64,000 bases of DNA from Plantibacter elymi (nom. nud.). Its GTDB lineage: Bacteria > Actinomycetota > Actinomycetes > Actinomycetales > Microbacteriaceae. The stretch spans positions 248,001 through 312,000 of the forward strand of contig NZ_FXWJ01000001.1 in NCBI RefSeq assembly GCF_900177795.1, in the 5' to 3' direction. The notes under the pieces are model-generated. The model did not search any database. It saw nothing but the letters and a program-made list of their open reading frames with translations, and was not told the DNA's origin. The position numbers and the translations under genes are program-made. Shown here piece after piece: positions 1 to 8,274 of the stretch. Each line of letters opens with the position of its first letter. Position 1 is the first letter of the stretch.

Positions 1-1352
1 ACTTCCACCGCTTCTCCTCCGACGAGCTCCTCGGCTACTACCGGGCCGAGCTCGAGGTCCTCCGCCGCCACAGCTCCGTGCCCGTCACGACCAACTTCAT
101 GGTCACCGCGCACATCCGGAACCTCGACTACTGGCAGTGGGCGCCCGAGATGGACGTCGTCGCCAACGACCACTACCTCGACAACCGCCTCGCGGACCCC
201 ACGGCCGAACTCGCGTTCGCGAGCGACCTCACGCGCGGTCTCGCGGGTGGCGGTGCGTGGTTGCTCATGGAGCAGTCCACCGGCGCGGTCAACTGGCAGC
301 CGCAGAACCTCGCGAAGGCAACGGGCGAGATGACCCGCAACTCCCTCACGCACGTCGCGAAGGGCGCCGAGGCGATCTGCTTCTTCCAGTGGAGGGCGTC
401 GCTGCAGGGCTCGGAGAAGTTCCACTCGGCCCTCCTGCCGCACGCGGGTACCGACTCGGACGTGTGGCGCGAGGTCGTCGAGCTGGGCGGCACCCTCGAC
501 CGACTCGACGAGATCACCGGCACGCGCGTCCAGGCCGACGTCGCGCTCCTCTTCTCCTGGGAGAACTGGTGGGCGGCCGACGGCGAGAGCCGCCCGACCC
601 ACGCGATCGACCACCTCTCGCAGGTCCACGCGGTCCACGCGTCGCTACGTCGCCTGGGTCACACCGTCGACGTCGTGCGTCCGGGAGCCGACCTCTCCGC
701 CTACCGGCTCGTCGTCGTCCCGAATCTGTACCTGGTGCGCGACAGCGAGGCCGCGATCGTCTCGGATTTCGTCGCGGCCGGCGGGCACGCCGTCGTCACG
801 TTCTTCAGCGGGATCGCCGACGAGGAGGACCGGGTCCGCCCCGGCGGGTACCCGGGTGCGTTCCGAGAGCTGCTCGGCGTCAACGTCGAGGAGTTCGCCC
901 CCGTCCTCCCCGGCCAGGTGCTGACCCTCGCGTCCGGCCGGACCGCGACGGCCTGGTCCGAGCGGACCCGCGCCCGAGGTGCCGAGGTCGTCGACTCCTT
1001 CGCCGACGGCCCGTCGGCCGGTCGCCCGGCCATCACGCGCAACCGCATCGCGGGTGGCGGCGACGCCTGGTACCTCGCGACGAACCTGGACGCCGTCGCG
1101 CTCGACGAGGTGCTCCGCGACGCAGCCGCGGGGGCCGGGGCGCTGCCACAGGGTGATCCGGACCAGCCGGGCCTCGAGGTCGTCCGCCGCGCCGATGAGG
1201 GACGGAGCTACCTCTTCCTCATCAACCACTCGACGAACGACGTCGAGCTGTCGGCCAGCGGGCGCGAGCTCGTCACCGGCGAACCCGTCGACTCCATCGC
1301 ACGCGTGCCAGCCGGCGCCGTGCGCGTCATCAGAGAGGACCGCACGCGATGA
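1..1352 (+). CDS. GH42-type beta-galactosidase, C-terminal part (5' end outside window)
   Basis: The reading frame is open from base 3 with no start, so the gene begins upstream of the window. The first residues visible (FHRFSSDELLGYYRAE, then VPVTTNFM) match the region of GH42 beta-galactosidases between the catalytic barrel and the trimerisation domain. The stretch around residues 170-270 of the visible part (VALLFSWENWWA, VVVPNLYLV) resembles the GH42 trimerisation domain, and the end looks like the small beta-galactosidase C-terminal domain. It should release terminal beta-galactose from short oligosaccharides in the cytoplasm. Its stop overlaps the next start as ATGA, so it is translationally coupled to the permease and belongs to the importer operon. 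The family call is confident; the natural substrate is not visible. Confidence 0.9.
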   Translation, partial: FHRFSSDELLGYYRAELEVLRRHSSVPVTTNFMVTAHIRNLDYWQWAPEMDVVANDHYLDNRLADPTAELAFASDLTRGLAGGGAWLLMEQSTGAVNWQPQNLAKATGEMTRNSLTHVAKGAEAICFFQWRASLQGSEKFHSALLPHAGTDSDVWREVVELGGTLDRLDEITGTRVQADVALLFSWENWWAADGESRPTHAIDHLSQVHAVHASLRRLGHTVDVVRPGADLSAYRLVVVPNLYLVRDSEAAIVSDFVAAGGHAVVTFFSGIADEEDRVRPGGYPGAFRELLGVNVEEFAPVLPGQVLTLASGRTATAWSERTRARGAEVVDSFADGPSAGRPAITRNRIAGGGDAWYLATNLDAVALDEVLRDAAAGAGALPQGDPDQPGLEVVRRADEGRSYLFLINHSTNDVELSASGRELVTGEPVDSIARVPAGAVRVIREDRTR

Positions 1353-2293
1353 GCGTCAACATCGAGACGGCCGAGGCGACGTCGCCACGGCCCGTCCGCC
1401 CGCCGAGGGCGGCCAAGCTGCCGAAGGCGGTGGTGCAGCACAAGCGGGCGATCGCCATCTTCATCGTCCCGTTCGCCGTGCTGTTCGCGCTGTTCTACCT
1501 CGTGCCGATCGGGTACGCGGTCTACCAGTCGCTGCTCGTGATCGAGCGTGACGGCACCTTCGGTCAGGCCCGGGAGGTGTTCGGTGGACTGGCGCAGTAC
1601 GTGCAGGTCTTCCAGAACGGCCCGTTCTGGCAGTCCGTCGGACGGGTGCTCCTGTTCGGCGTCGTCCAGGTGCCGGTGATGCTCGGGCTCGCGCTCCTCT
1701 TCGCGCTGCTGCTCGACTCACCGCTCCTGCGGGGCAAGCGGTTCTTCCGCCTCGCGTTCTTCGTCCCGTACGCGGTGCCCGGCGTGATCGCCGCCATCAT
1801 GTGGGGCTTCCTCTACTCGCCGAACCTGTCGCCGTTCACCGCAGTCACGCAGAGCGTGGACTTCCTCTCGGCCGATCTCGTGCTCTGGGCCATCGCGAAC
1901 GTCGTCACCTGGGTGTTCGTCGGCTACAACATGCTCATCATCTACTCCTCGCTGCTCTCCATCCCGACGGAGATCTACGAGGCCGCCCGGCTCGACGGCG
2001 CCGGTCAGGCGCGTATCGCCTGGTCGATCAAGATCCCGCTGGTGATGCCGGCGATCGTCCTCACGGCGATCTTCTCGATCATCGGCACGCTGCAGCTCCT
2101 CGCCGAGCCGCAGGTGTTCCGCACCTTCAGCTCGGCCGTCAGCAGCACCTTCACCCCGAACCTCACCGTCTACACCACCTCGTCCATCCCGAACGTGAAC
2201 CTCGCAGCCGCCTTCTCGGTCGTGCTCGCGTTGGCGACCTTCGTCCTCTCCTTCGGGTTCCTGAAGTTCACGCAGCGAAAGGAAGGCAAATGA
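1349..2293 (+). CDS. Sugar ABC importer permease, MalF-type (CUT1)
   Basis: This 314-residue integral membrane protein has a short polar N-terminus followed by about six membrane segments, beginning around residue 32 (IAIFIVPFAVLFALFYLVPI). The EAA loop that contacts the ATPase is visible as IYEAARLDGAGQ around residue 210. The start overlaps the GH42 stop as ATGA and the end overlaps the next permease as ATGA, so all three are translated as a unit. It forms half of the transmembrane channel of a carbohydrate importer. The galactosidases on either side suggest a galactose-containing oligosaccharide as substrate, which is an inference from context. Confidence 0.93.
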   Translation: MSVNIETAEATSPRPVRPPRAAKLPKAVVQHKRAIAIFIVPFAVLFALFYLVPIGYAVYQSLLVIERDGTFGQAREVFGGLAQYVQVFQNGPFWQSVGRVLLFGVVQVPVMLGLALLFALLLDSPLLRGKRFFRLAFFVPYAVPGVIAAIMWGFLYSPNLSPFTAVTQSVDFLSADLVLWAIANVVTWVFVGYNMLIIYSSLLSIPTEIYEAARLDGAGQARIAWSIKIPLVMPAIVLTAIFSIIGTLQLLAEPQVFRTFSSAVSSTFTPNLTVYTTSSIPNVNLAAAFSVVLALATFVLSFGFLKFTQRKEGK

Positions 2294-3159
2294 CCGCCAT
2301 CCTGTCCACCGGCCGCGGCCCGCAGGAGAGCCGCCTGTCGCGCGCCGGCGCGCTCATCGTGATGCTCGTCTTCACGCTCTACTTCCTCATCCCCATCTGG
2401 TGGCTGTTCATCGCCTCGACGAAGTCGTCAGCGCAGTTCGGCAACTCGGCTCCGCTCTGGTTCGCGGACTTCAACCTGTTCGAGAACATCGGCCAGCTCG
2501 TCGCCTACCGAGACGGCGTCTACCTCAAGTGGATGCTGAACTCGGTGCTCTACGCCGGCCTCGGCGCACTGCTCGGCACGCTCTTCGCAGCCATGTGCGG
2601 CTACGCCCTCGCGAAGTACCGGTTCCCGGGACGCGACCTGATCTTCAACGTCGTCCTCGGCGGTGTGCTCGTCCCCGCGACCGCGCTCGCGCTCCCGCTG
2701 TTCCTCATCTTCAGCCAGGTGGGCCTCACGAACACGTTCTGGGCGGTCTTCCTCCCCTCGCTGGTGAGCCCCTTCGGTGTCTACCTGACACGGATCTTCG
2801 CGGCGTCGAGCGTGCCCGAGGAACTCCTCGAGGCCTCGCGTCTCGACGGTGCCGGTGAGATCCGGACCTTCTTCACCATCTCCGTGCGACTCATGTTCCC
2901 GGCGCTCGTCACCGTGTTCCTCTTCCAGTTCGTCGCCATCTGGAACAACTTCTTCTTGCCGCTCATCATGCTGCGCGACGAAGCCCTGTTCCCGGTCACC
3001 CTCGGGCTCTACTCCTGGAACTCGCAGGTCAACCAGATCCCCGAGCTGCGCCTCTACGTCCTCGTCGGCGCGTTCCTGTCGATCATCCCGCTCGTCATCA
3101 CCTTCCTCCTGCTCCAGCGGTTCTGGCGCTCCGGCCTCGGTGCCGGCGCCGTGAAGTAG
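2290..3159 (+). CDS. Sugar ABC importer permease, MalG-type (CUT1)
   Basis: This 289-residue membrane protein is the second permease of the importer. The ATG at 2290 overlaps the preceding stop (ATGA); the frame stays open upstream, but that part is a shadow of the first permease. An N-terminal membrane segment (VMLVFTLYFLIPIWWLF) is followed by a periplasmic loop, further helices, and the EAA motif ELLEASRLDGAGE around residue 180. The C-terminus (RFWRSGLGAGAVK) is typical of MalG-type subunits, which end in a basic tail after the last helix. No ATP-binding subunit lies nearby. Confidence 0.93.
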   Translation: MTAILSTGRGPQESRLSRAGALIVMLVFTLYFLIPIWWLFIASTKSSAQFGNSAPLWFADFNLFENIGQLVAYRDGVYLKWMLNSVLYAGLGALLGTLFAAMCGYALAKYRFPGRDLIFNVVLGGVLVPATALALPLFLIFSQVGLTNTFWAVFLPSLVSPFGVYLTRIFAASSVPEELLEASRLDGAGEIRTFFTISVRLMFPALVTVFLFQFVAIWNNFFLPLIMLRDEALFPVTLGLYSWNSQVNQIPELRLYVLVGAFLSIIPLVITFLLLQRFWRSGLGAGAVK

Positions 3160-3237
3160 TCGGACCGACGAGCAGACCTTCCTCTCCATCCCGCACCAAC
3201 ACCCATCCCGCACCATTCACAGAAGAACGGATTCGCT

Positions 3238-4560
3238 ATGAACCTCAAGAGAACAGCGGTCGCCGCAGCGGTGCTGTCGGCCGTCGTCCTGAGCGGCTGC
3301 TCCTCCACCGGGTCGGAGGGCGGCAGTGCTGCTGCCTCCTGCGCCCCGGCCGAGGGCAAGGTCGACCTCAGCTTCACCTCCTGGATCCCCGGCATCGAAG
3401 AGGTCGTCGACGTCTGGAACAAGGAGAACCCCGACATCCAGGTCAAGGTCCAGACCGGCCCGAACGGCAACAGCGGTACGTACCAGAACTTCTTCAACCA
3501 GCTGAAGGCCGGCAACGCACCCGACCTCGGCCAGATCGAGTACGACGCCCTGCCGAACTTCCGCGTGCAGAACGGCCTCATGGACCTCGGCGCGTGCGAC
3601 GACGTCATGGCCGCCAAGGACGACTTCGTCGACTGGACCTGGGGTCAGGTCTCGCTCGGTGAATCCGACTCGGTCTACGCCGTCCCGCAGGACTCCGGCC
3701 CGATGGCCATGTTCTACCGCGCCGACCTGTTCGAGCAGAACGGGATCGCCATCCCGACGACGTGGGCCGAGTACAAGGAGGCCGCCAAGCAGGTCCGCGC
3801 CACTGGTGCGTACATCACGAACTTCTCGCAGGGCGACATCAACCAGTTCGCCGGCTTCGTCTGGCAGGCCGGCGGCAGCTGGTTCAACAACGACGGCTCC
3901 GACTGGACCGTCGACCTGACCGACCCCGCCTCCAAGAAGGTCGCCGACTACTGGCAGGACCTGATCGACGAGGACCTCGTCTCGACCGTCCCCACCTGGA
4001 CGACCGAGTGGGACAACGCCTACAACACCAGCGCCGCCTGGACCTGGAACTCCGCCGTCTGGGGCGCGAACTCCATCGCCTCGGGTGCTCCCGACACCGC
4101 CGGCAAGTGGGCCGTCGCGAAGGCTCCGCAGTGGGAGGCCGGCGACTCCGCGGCAGGCAACTGGGGCGGCTCCTCGACCGCCGTCTTCACCGGTTCCAAG
4201 CACCCCTATGAGGCGTCGAAGTTCGCGCTGTGGCTGAACACCTCCGATGAGGCACTCACCATGCTCAACAAGAGCGCCAACATCTACCCGGCGACGAAGG
4301 AGGGCCTGAACCTGCCCGTCCTCAAGGAAGGCGTCGACTTCTACGGCGGCCAGCCGATCTACGATGTCTTCGCGGAGGCTTCCTCCGAGGTGTCTGAGGA
4401 CTTCGCCTGGGGCCCGACGATGACGCAGACGTACAACGACGTGTCCGATGGCTTCAAGGCTGCGGTCTCCGGCGACGGAACCCTGCTCGATGCCCTCACC
4501 AAGGGCCAGTCCGCGACGATCGACGCCCTCAAGGCGCAGTCCATCCCCGTCAAGGAGTAA
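3238..4560 (+). CDS. Sugar ABC transporter substrate-binding lipoprotein
   Basis: This 440-residue protein begins with a lipoprotein signal (MNLKRTAVAAAVLSAVVLSGC), with the lipidated cysteine at residue 21. The mature part has the features of family 1 extracellular solute-binding proteins: an early SFTSWIPGIEEVVDVWNKENPD segment, then YAVPQDSGPMAMFYRADLFEQNG, and many aromatic residues that could stack on sugar rings. It should capture an oligosaccharide at the cell surface for the two upstream permeases. The order permease-permease-binding protein reverses the commonest arrangement. The 78-base leader contains ATCCCGCACCA twice, of unknown meaning. The stop codon follows the AAGGAG that probably serves the next gene. 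Confidence 0.93.
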   Translation: MNLKRTAVAAAVLSAVVLSGCSSTGSEGGSAAASCAPAEGKVDLSFTSWIPGIEEVVDVWNKENPDIQVKVQTGPNGNSGTYQNFFNQLKAGNAPDLGQIEYDALPNFRVQNGLMDLGACDDVMAAKDDFVDWTWGQVSLGESDSVYAVPQDSGPMAMFYRADLFEQNGIAIPTTWAEYKEAAKQVRATGAYITNFSQGDINQFAGFVWQAGGSWFNNDGSDWTVDLTDPASKKVADYWQDLIDEDLVSTVPTWTTEWDNAYNTSAAWTWNSAVWGANSIASGAPDTAGKWAVAKAPQWEAGDSAAGNWGGSSTAVFTGSKHPYEASKFALWLNTSDEALTMLNKSANIYPATKEGLNLPVLKEGVDFYGGQPIYDVFAEASSEVSEDFAWGPTMTQTYNDVSDGFKAAVSGDGTLLDALTKGQSATIDALKAQSIPVKE

Positions 4561-4567
4561 CAGAACA

Positions 4568-6670
4568 GTGATCCACCACCTTCGTGCCGCGGGCGTCAGC
4601 CTGATCGTCGACGCCCGCGGCACGAAGGTGCCCACCATCCTCCACTGGGGAGCCGATGTCGGCGAACTCGCCGCCGACTCCCTCACCGCCCTCGCCGACG
4701 GGCTGATGCCGGCGATCCCGCCCTCGTCCATCGACGCCCCGCCGCGCCTCAGCCTGCTGCCCACCGTGTTCGACGGTTGGAGCGGCCGCCCGGGTATCGG
4801 CGTGCACCGGCCGGGCGGAACCGATGCCTCGAACCTGCTCGCGCTGCGGCTGATCGACCAGCAGACCACCGACACCTCGCTGATCCTGACGACGTCCGAC
4901 GAGCGCGCCTTGGTGACGGTCGTCTCGACGATCGAGTTGACCCCCCAGGGCGTGCTCCGCGTCCGGCACACGGTGCGGAACGACGCCGAGGTCGACCGCC
5001 CGCTCGCCGTCGACGCCCTCGCCGTCGTGCTCCCGGTTCCCGACCGCGCCACCGAACTCCTCGACTTCACCGGTCTCTGGACGCACGAGCGCACGCCGCA
5101 GCGCCACCGCCTCGGGCAGGGTGCCTGGACGCGCGAGCACCGTCACGGACGACCCGGTCACGACGACGCGTTCCTGTCCGTCACGGGCGCGCCCGGCTTC
5201 GACTTCCGCACCGGCGAGGTGTGGGCGACGCACCTCGCGTGGAGCGGCGACAAGGTGGTCTGGAGCGAGCGCTCGCCACTCGGTCCCGTGGTCACCGGCT
5301 CCGGTGAACTCCTCGCGCCCGGCGAGGTCACGCTGGAGCCGGGGGAGACCTACGAGTCGCCGTGGACGGTCGCCGTCTACTCCGACGCTGGTCTCGACGG
5401 CGTCTCCGCGCGACTGCACCCCTGGATCCGGTCGTGGAGCACGATCACGAAGCCCCGCCCGGTGGTGCTGAACACCTGGGAGGCCGTGTACTTCGACCAC
5501 GATCTGCCGACACTGCTCACCCTCGTGGAGCAGGCGAAGCGCGTCGGTGTCGAGCGGTTCGTCCTGGACGACGGCTGGTTCACCGGTCGCACGGACGACC
5601 GCCGTGCACTGGGCGACTGGTTCGTCGACCCGGAACGCTGGGCAGGCGGGCTGTCGCCACTCATCGAGGCGGTGACCGGTGCCGGCATGGACTTCGGACT
5701 GTGGGTCGAGCCGGAGATGGTGAACCCCGACTCAGAGCTCGCGCGCACGCATCCCGATTGGGTCCTCGGGCATCCGGACGCTCCGAGCTGGCGCTTCCAA
5801 CGTGTGCTCGACCTGGACAACCCGGACGCCTTCGCCTACCTCCTCGGCCGACTCGACGCGTTGCTGACCGAGTACGACATCGCGTTCCTCAAGTGGGACC
5901 ACAACCGCGACCTCCTCGGCGGCTCGGCGCACCGGCAGACGACGGCGCTCTACCGACTGCTCGACGAGGTGCGTGCCCTGCATCCCGGTGTCGACATCGA
6001 GTCGTGCGCGTCAGGTGGCGCGAGGATCGACCTCGGCATCCTCGAACGGGTCGAACGGGTGTGGACGAGCGACACGAACGACCCGCTGGAGCGGCAGTCG
6101 ATCCAGCGCTACACAGGGCTCGTCGTTCCACCGGAGTATCTCGGCGGTCACCTCGGTGCGGCCCGCTCGCACACCACCTGGCGCGCCTCGGACCTGTCGT
6201 TCCGCCTCGCCACGGCGCTCTTCGGGAGCGCTGGCATCGAGTGGAACCTCAACGAGGCGAGCGAGTCGGAACTCGAGTTGATCGCGGCATGGATCGCGCA
6301 CTACAAGCGCCTCCGCCCGCTGCTGCACACGGGCGAGGTCGTCCGCATGGACAGCGCCGACCCGGCACTGCACGCGCACGGGGTGATCGCCCAGGACCGC
6401 TCGTCCGCGATCGTCGCGCAGGTGGCGCTCGCCGCGCCGCTGACGGCGATCCCCGCGCCGCTCCGGGTGCCCGGCCTCGATCCCGAGCGTCGCTATCGGG
6501 TCCGCCCACTCGACCTCGGCGCGCCCGCCCGGTCGATCCAGGACGTGCCGCCGGTGTGGCTGACCGAGGGCTCGGTCGTGCTCACCGGCCGCGCGCTGGC
6601 CGAGGTCGGGATCGCGATGCCGCTCCTCGCTCCCGAGCAGGCGCAGCTCTTCACCCTCGACGCGGAGTAG
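4568..6670 (+). CDS. Alpha-galactosidase, GH36 family
   Basis: This 700-residue enzyme is close to full length for bacterial GH36. An N-terminal beta-sandwich occupies roughly residues 1-290 and a catalytic barrel follows. VLNTWEAVYFD and ERFVLDDGWF are hallmark barrel motifs. The nucleophile is the aspartate at about residue 444 in FLKWDHNRD, and the acid/base is the aspartate near residue 502 in VWTSDTNDPLERQ. I chose the GTG at 4568 because AAGGAG lies ten bases upstream, overlapping the binding-protein stop; an open frame further upstream is not translated-looking. It hydrolyses terminal alpha-galactose from raffinose-type sugars or galactomannan oligosaccharides in the cytoplasm. No signal peptide is seen, so the sugars must be imported first. 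Confidence 0.93.
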   Translation: MIHHLRAAGVSLIVDARGTKVPTILHWGADVGELAADSLTALADGLMPAIPPSSIDAPPRLSLLPTVFDGWSGRPGIGVHRPGGTDASNLLALRLIDQQTTDTSLILTTSDERALVTVVSTIELTPQGVLRVRHTVRNDAEVDRPLAVDALAVVLPVPDRATELLDFTGLWTHERTPQRHRLGQGAWTREHRHGRPGHDDAFLSVTGAPGFDFRTGEVWATHLAWSGDKVVWSERSPLGPVVTGSGELLAPGEVTLEPGETYESPWTVAVYSDAGLDGVSARLHPWIRSWSTITKPRPVVLNTWEAVYFDHDLPTLLTLVEQAKRVGVERFVLDDGWFTGRTDDRRALGDWFVDPERWAGGLSPLIEAVTGAGMDFGLWVEPEMVNPDSELARTHPDWVLGHPDAPSWRFQRVLDLDNPDAFAYLLGRLDALLTEYDIAFLKWDHNRDLLGGSAHRQTTALYRLLDEVRALHPGVDIESCASGGARIDLGILERVERVWTSDTNDPLERQSIQRYTGLVVPPEYLGGHLGAARSHTTWRASDLSFRLATALFGSAGIEWNLNEASESELELIAAWIAHYKRLRPLLHTGEVVRMDSADPALHAHGVIAQDRSSAIVAQVALAAPLTAIPAPLRVPGLDPERRYRVRPLDLGAPARSIQDVPPVWLTEGSVVLTGRALAEVGIAMPLLAPEQAQLFTLDAE

Positions 6671-6680
6671 CCGCCGCGTT

Positions 6681-6736
6681 CGTTCGCCCGTTCCCGGGCG
6701 AACGAGAACTCCCTCGCCCGAACACGGGCGAGGGAG
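6681..6736. terminator. Pair of perfect hairpins between convergent genes
   Basis: Two perfect stem-loops lie side by side. The first (6681-6704) has 10-base arms, CGTTCGCCCG and its complement, around a four-base loop. The second (6709-6736) has 12-base arms, CTCCCTCGCCCG and its complement, around AACA. They sit between the alpha-galactosidase stop and the stop of the convergent peptidoglycan-binding gene, so they could end transcription from both sides. There is no T-run. Similar pairs occur at 8215-8266 and 25365-25417. Confidence 0.7.
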
Positions 6737-6755
6737 TGTCGTCGTGCGGGTCCGG

Positions 6756-7169
6756 TCAGATGTTGCAGCCTGAGGCGCGCGCCGCGTCGTACGGGTACCA
6801 CGAGATCGGCCCGGGGCCCATCTGCGGCCCGCAGAGGATGTTCCAGGTCTCGGCGCCCACGACGCCGTCGACCTGCATGCCCCAGTACGTCTGGAAGGCG
6901 ACGACGGCTGCTCGGGTCTGGTCGCCGAACTGGCCGTCGACCTCCAGGTTGGTCACACCACCGGGGATCCTCGGTCCGAAGGCGTTGAGCAGGGTCTGGA
7001 TGTTGGCGACGCAACTACCGTCGCCGCCGGCGGAGTACTGGTAGTCGACGCACTGGCCCGCCGCTTGGGCCGGTGCAGCCGTGGCGACCCCGCCGACGGA
7101 GCCGGCGATGGCGAGACCGAGGGCGGCCCCCGCGATGGTGATCCTGTTGCGCATCGTTCGTGTGGTCAT
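6756..7169 (-). CDS. Secreted peptidoglycan-binding domain protein (copy A)
   Basis: This 137-residue protein starts MTTRTMRNRITIAGAALGL and has an Ala/Gly-rich signal peptide ending near residue 36 (APAQAAG). The mature part resembles a PG_binding_1 domain: NIQTLLNAF, then LEVDGQFGDQTRAAVVAFQ, then VDGVVGAETWNIL. Such domains usually anchor a cell-wall enzyme, but no catalytic domain is attached, so it may act as a wall-binding module or inhibitor. The C-terminus (ISWYPYDAARASGCNI) contains one of a few cysteines that could pair. The second ATG of ATGACATG is used because the first meets a stop at once; GAGAGG lies upstream. It is a near duplicate of the next gene. Confidence 0.85.
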   Translation of the reverse strand: MTTRTMRNRITIAGAALGLAIAGSVGGVATAAPAQAAGQCVDYQYSAGGDGSCVANIQTLLNAFGPRIPGGVTNLEVDGQFGDQTRAAVVAFQTYWGMQVDGVVGAETWNILCGPQMGPGPISWYPYDAARASGCNI

Positions 7170-7250
7170 GTCATGTTCCTCTCGGTCGACTGCTCGGACA
7201 TCACGAGCGTAGGTCGAGCGTCTCGAGCGGTGAATGGGGAGTGGTGCCCA

Positions 7251-7652
7251 TCAGATGTTGCAGCCGGAGGCACGAGCAGCATCGTAGGGGTACCACGTGA
7301 TCGGCCCGGGGCCCATGTGCGGGGTGCACATCTGGGCCCAGGTGTCGGGGCCGACGACCCCGTCGGGCTCCACGCCGAAGGTGCTCTGGAGCGCCATGAC
7401 GGCCGTTCGCGTCTGCTCGCCGAACTGGCCGTCGACCTCCAGCTGGGGACCTCCGGTCTTGAAGGCGTTGAGGAGCGTCTGGATGTTGGCGACGCACCCG
7501 CCGTCGCCGCCGATGGAGTACTGGTAGTCGACGCACTGACCTGCGGCTTCGGCTGGGGCGGCGGTGGCGACCCCGCCGACGGAGCCGGCGATGGCGAGAC
7601 CGAGGACGGCCCCCGCGATGGTGATCCTGTTGCGCATCGTTCGTGTGGTCAT
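7251..7652 (-). CDS. Secreted peptidoglycan-binding domain protein (copy B)
   Basis: This 133-residue paralogue of copy A has an almost identical first 34 residues and the same ending (WYPYDAARASGCNI). Differences cluster in the middle: NAFKTGGPQLEVDGQFGEQTRTAVMALQ and VEPDGVVGPDTWAQM. I place the start at the ATG at 7652, because it matches copy A exactly and follows GAGAGGAACATC; an upstream in-frame ATG would add 11 residues of duplicated leader. The domain and likely export are as for copy A. The non-coding upstream sequence is duplicated too, so both genes probably carry the same promoter. Confidence 0.85.
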   Translation of the reverse strand: MTTRTMRNRITIAGAVLGLAIAGSVGGVATAAPAEAAGQCVDYQYSIGGDGGCVANIQTLLNAFKTGGPQLEVDGQFGEQTRTAVMALQSTFGVEPDGVVGPDTWAQMCTPHMGPGPITWYPYDAARASGCNI

Positions 7653-7739
7653 GATGTTCCTCTCGTTCGACTGCTCGGACATCACGAGCGTAGGTCGAGC
7701 GTCTCGAACCCTGAATGGGCAGTGGTGCCCATGTCAGGT

Positions 7740-8180
7740 TCAGTCCACGAGGAGATCGGGAGGGGTGATGACCAAGCAGAGGACGCCCCAGAACATCGCG
7801 CCGAACACCGAGAGGACGACCGGCAGCGCGACCAGGTCGGCTCCCGTGCCGGCCAATCGGGTGAACTCCACCGACCACATCCAGACGACGAGACCCAGCA
7901 CGGCTGCTCCTCCGGCGAGTGCTCGCTGCACCCGACGGTTCGCCTGCCACGACTCGCGGAGCCCGGCGATGCCGAGCACCGCGGCGACCACGGACAGCGC
8001 GAGCGGGACCGCGATCATGAGCCAGGTCGGCGCGGTACCGTCGACCACTCCGTTCCGGTCGACGTGGACGTCGAGCGTCGGGGGTGCGGTCGGGAGGACG
8101 GTCCAGGCAGCGACGATCCCAGCTGTCAACGGGAGGCACATCATCCCGGCCGAGACGACTTCGCGGACCATCCTGCTCAT
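7740..8180 (-). CDS. Hypothetical four-helix membrane protein
   Basis: This 146-residue protein has about four hydrophobic segments: near residues 10-28 (SAGMMCLPLTAGIVAAW), 53-73 (WLMIAVPLALSVVAAVLGIAG), 86-104 (ALAGGAAVLGLVVWMWSV) and 118-138 (LPVVLSVFGAMFWGVLCLVI). A polar stretch (DVHVDRNGVVDGTAPTW) between the first two resembles the DUF1648 loop in SdpI-like immunity/signalling proteins, but the match is weak. A run of six G lies seven bases upstream of the ATG. It is on the same strand as the two peptidoglycan-binding genes and about 90 bases upstream of copy B. I cannot assign a function. Confidence 0.7.
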   Translation of the reverse strand: MSRMVREVVSAGMMCLPLTAGIVAAWTVLPTAPPTLDVHVDRNGVVDGTAPTWLMIAVPLALSVVAAVLGIAGLRESWQANRRVQRALAGGAAVLGLVVWMWSVEFTRLAGTGADLVALPVVLSVFGAMFWGVLCLVITPPDLLVD

Positions 8181-8214
8181 CGGTTCGCCCCCCAGCGCCT
8201 CCGGTGTCTGTTCG

Positions 8215-8266
8215 TTCGCCCATCTTCGGGCGAATGTGTGCTCGTTCGCCCACGTTCGGGCGAACG
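8215..8266. repeat. Double-hairpin element, second copy
   Basis: Two inverted repeats lie side by side. The first (8215-8234) has arms TTCGCCC/GGGCGAA around ATCTTC. The second (8243-8266) has arms CGTTCGCCC/GGGCGAACG around ACGTTC. They sit between two genes on the minus strand, just past the stop of the 8275-8814 gene and about 35 bases upstream of the 8180 start, so they could end the upstream transcript. The sequence resembles the pairs at 6681 and 25365. Confidence 0.6.
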
Positions 8267-8274
8267 AAGGACGG

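Larger units (their letters stand above)
6756..7738. repeat. Tandem duplication, two units of about 490 bases
   Basis: Each unit holds one peptidoglycan-binding gene plus about 80 bases of upstream sequence. The upstream parts match nearly base for base: CTCGACTG-like leader, then GACATCACGAGCGTAGGTCG and CTGAATGGG/GAATGGGGA, then AGTGGTGCCCAT. Copy A runs from about 6756 to 7250 and copy B from 7251 to 7738. The coding 5' thirds are close to identical while the middles have diverged. Confidence 0.85.

Noticed and set aside
3217-5094. Long antisense open frame of more than 600 residues over the binding protein and alpha-galactosidase
   Set aside because: Arg/Gly/Val-rich composition and no domain; it mirrors the coding strand of two well-supported genes, a common effect in GC-rich DNA.
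5362-7044. Long plus-strand open frame of about 560 residues across the GH36 gene
   Set aside because: It runs in another frame of the alpha-galactosidase, has Arg/Pro-rich low-complexity sequence and crosses the terminator hairpins.
6681-8266. Short repeated palindromes as a CRISPR array
   Set aside because: Units are paired, not evenly spaced, the loops are only four to six bases, and no cas gene is present.
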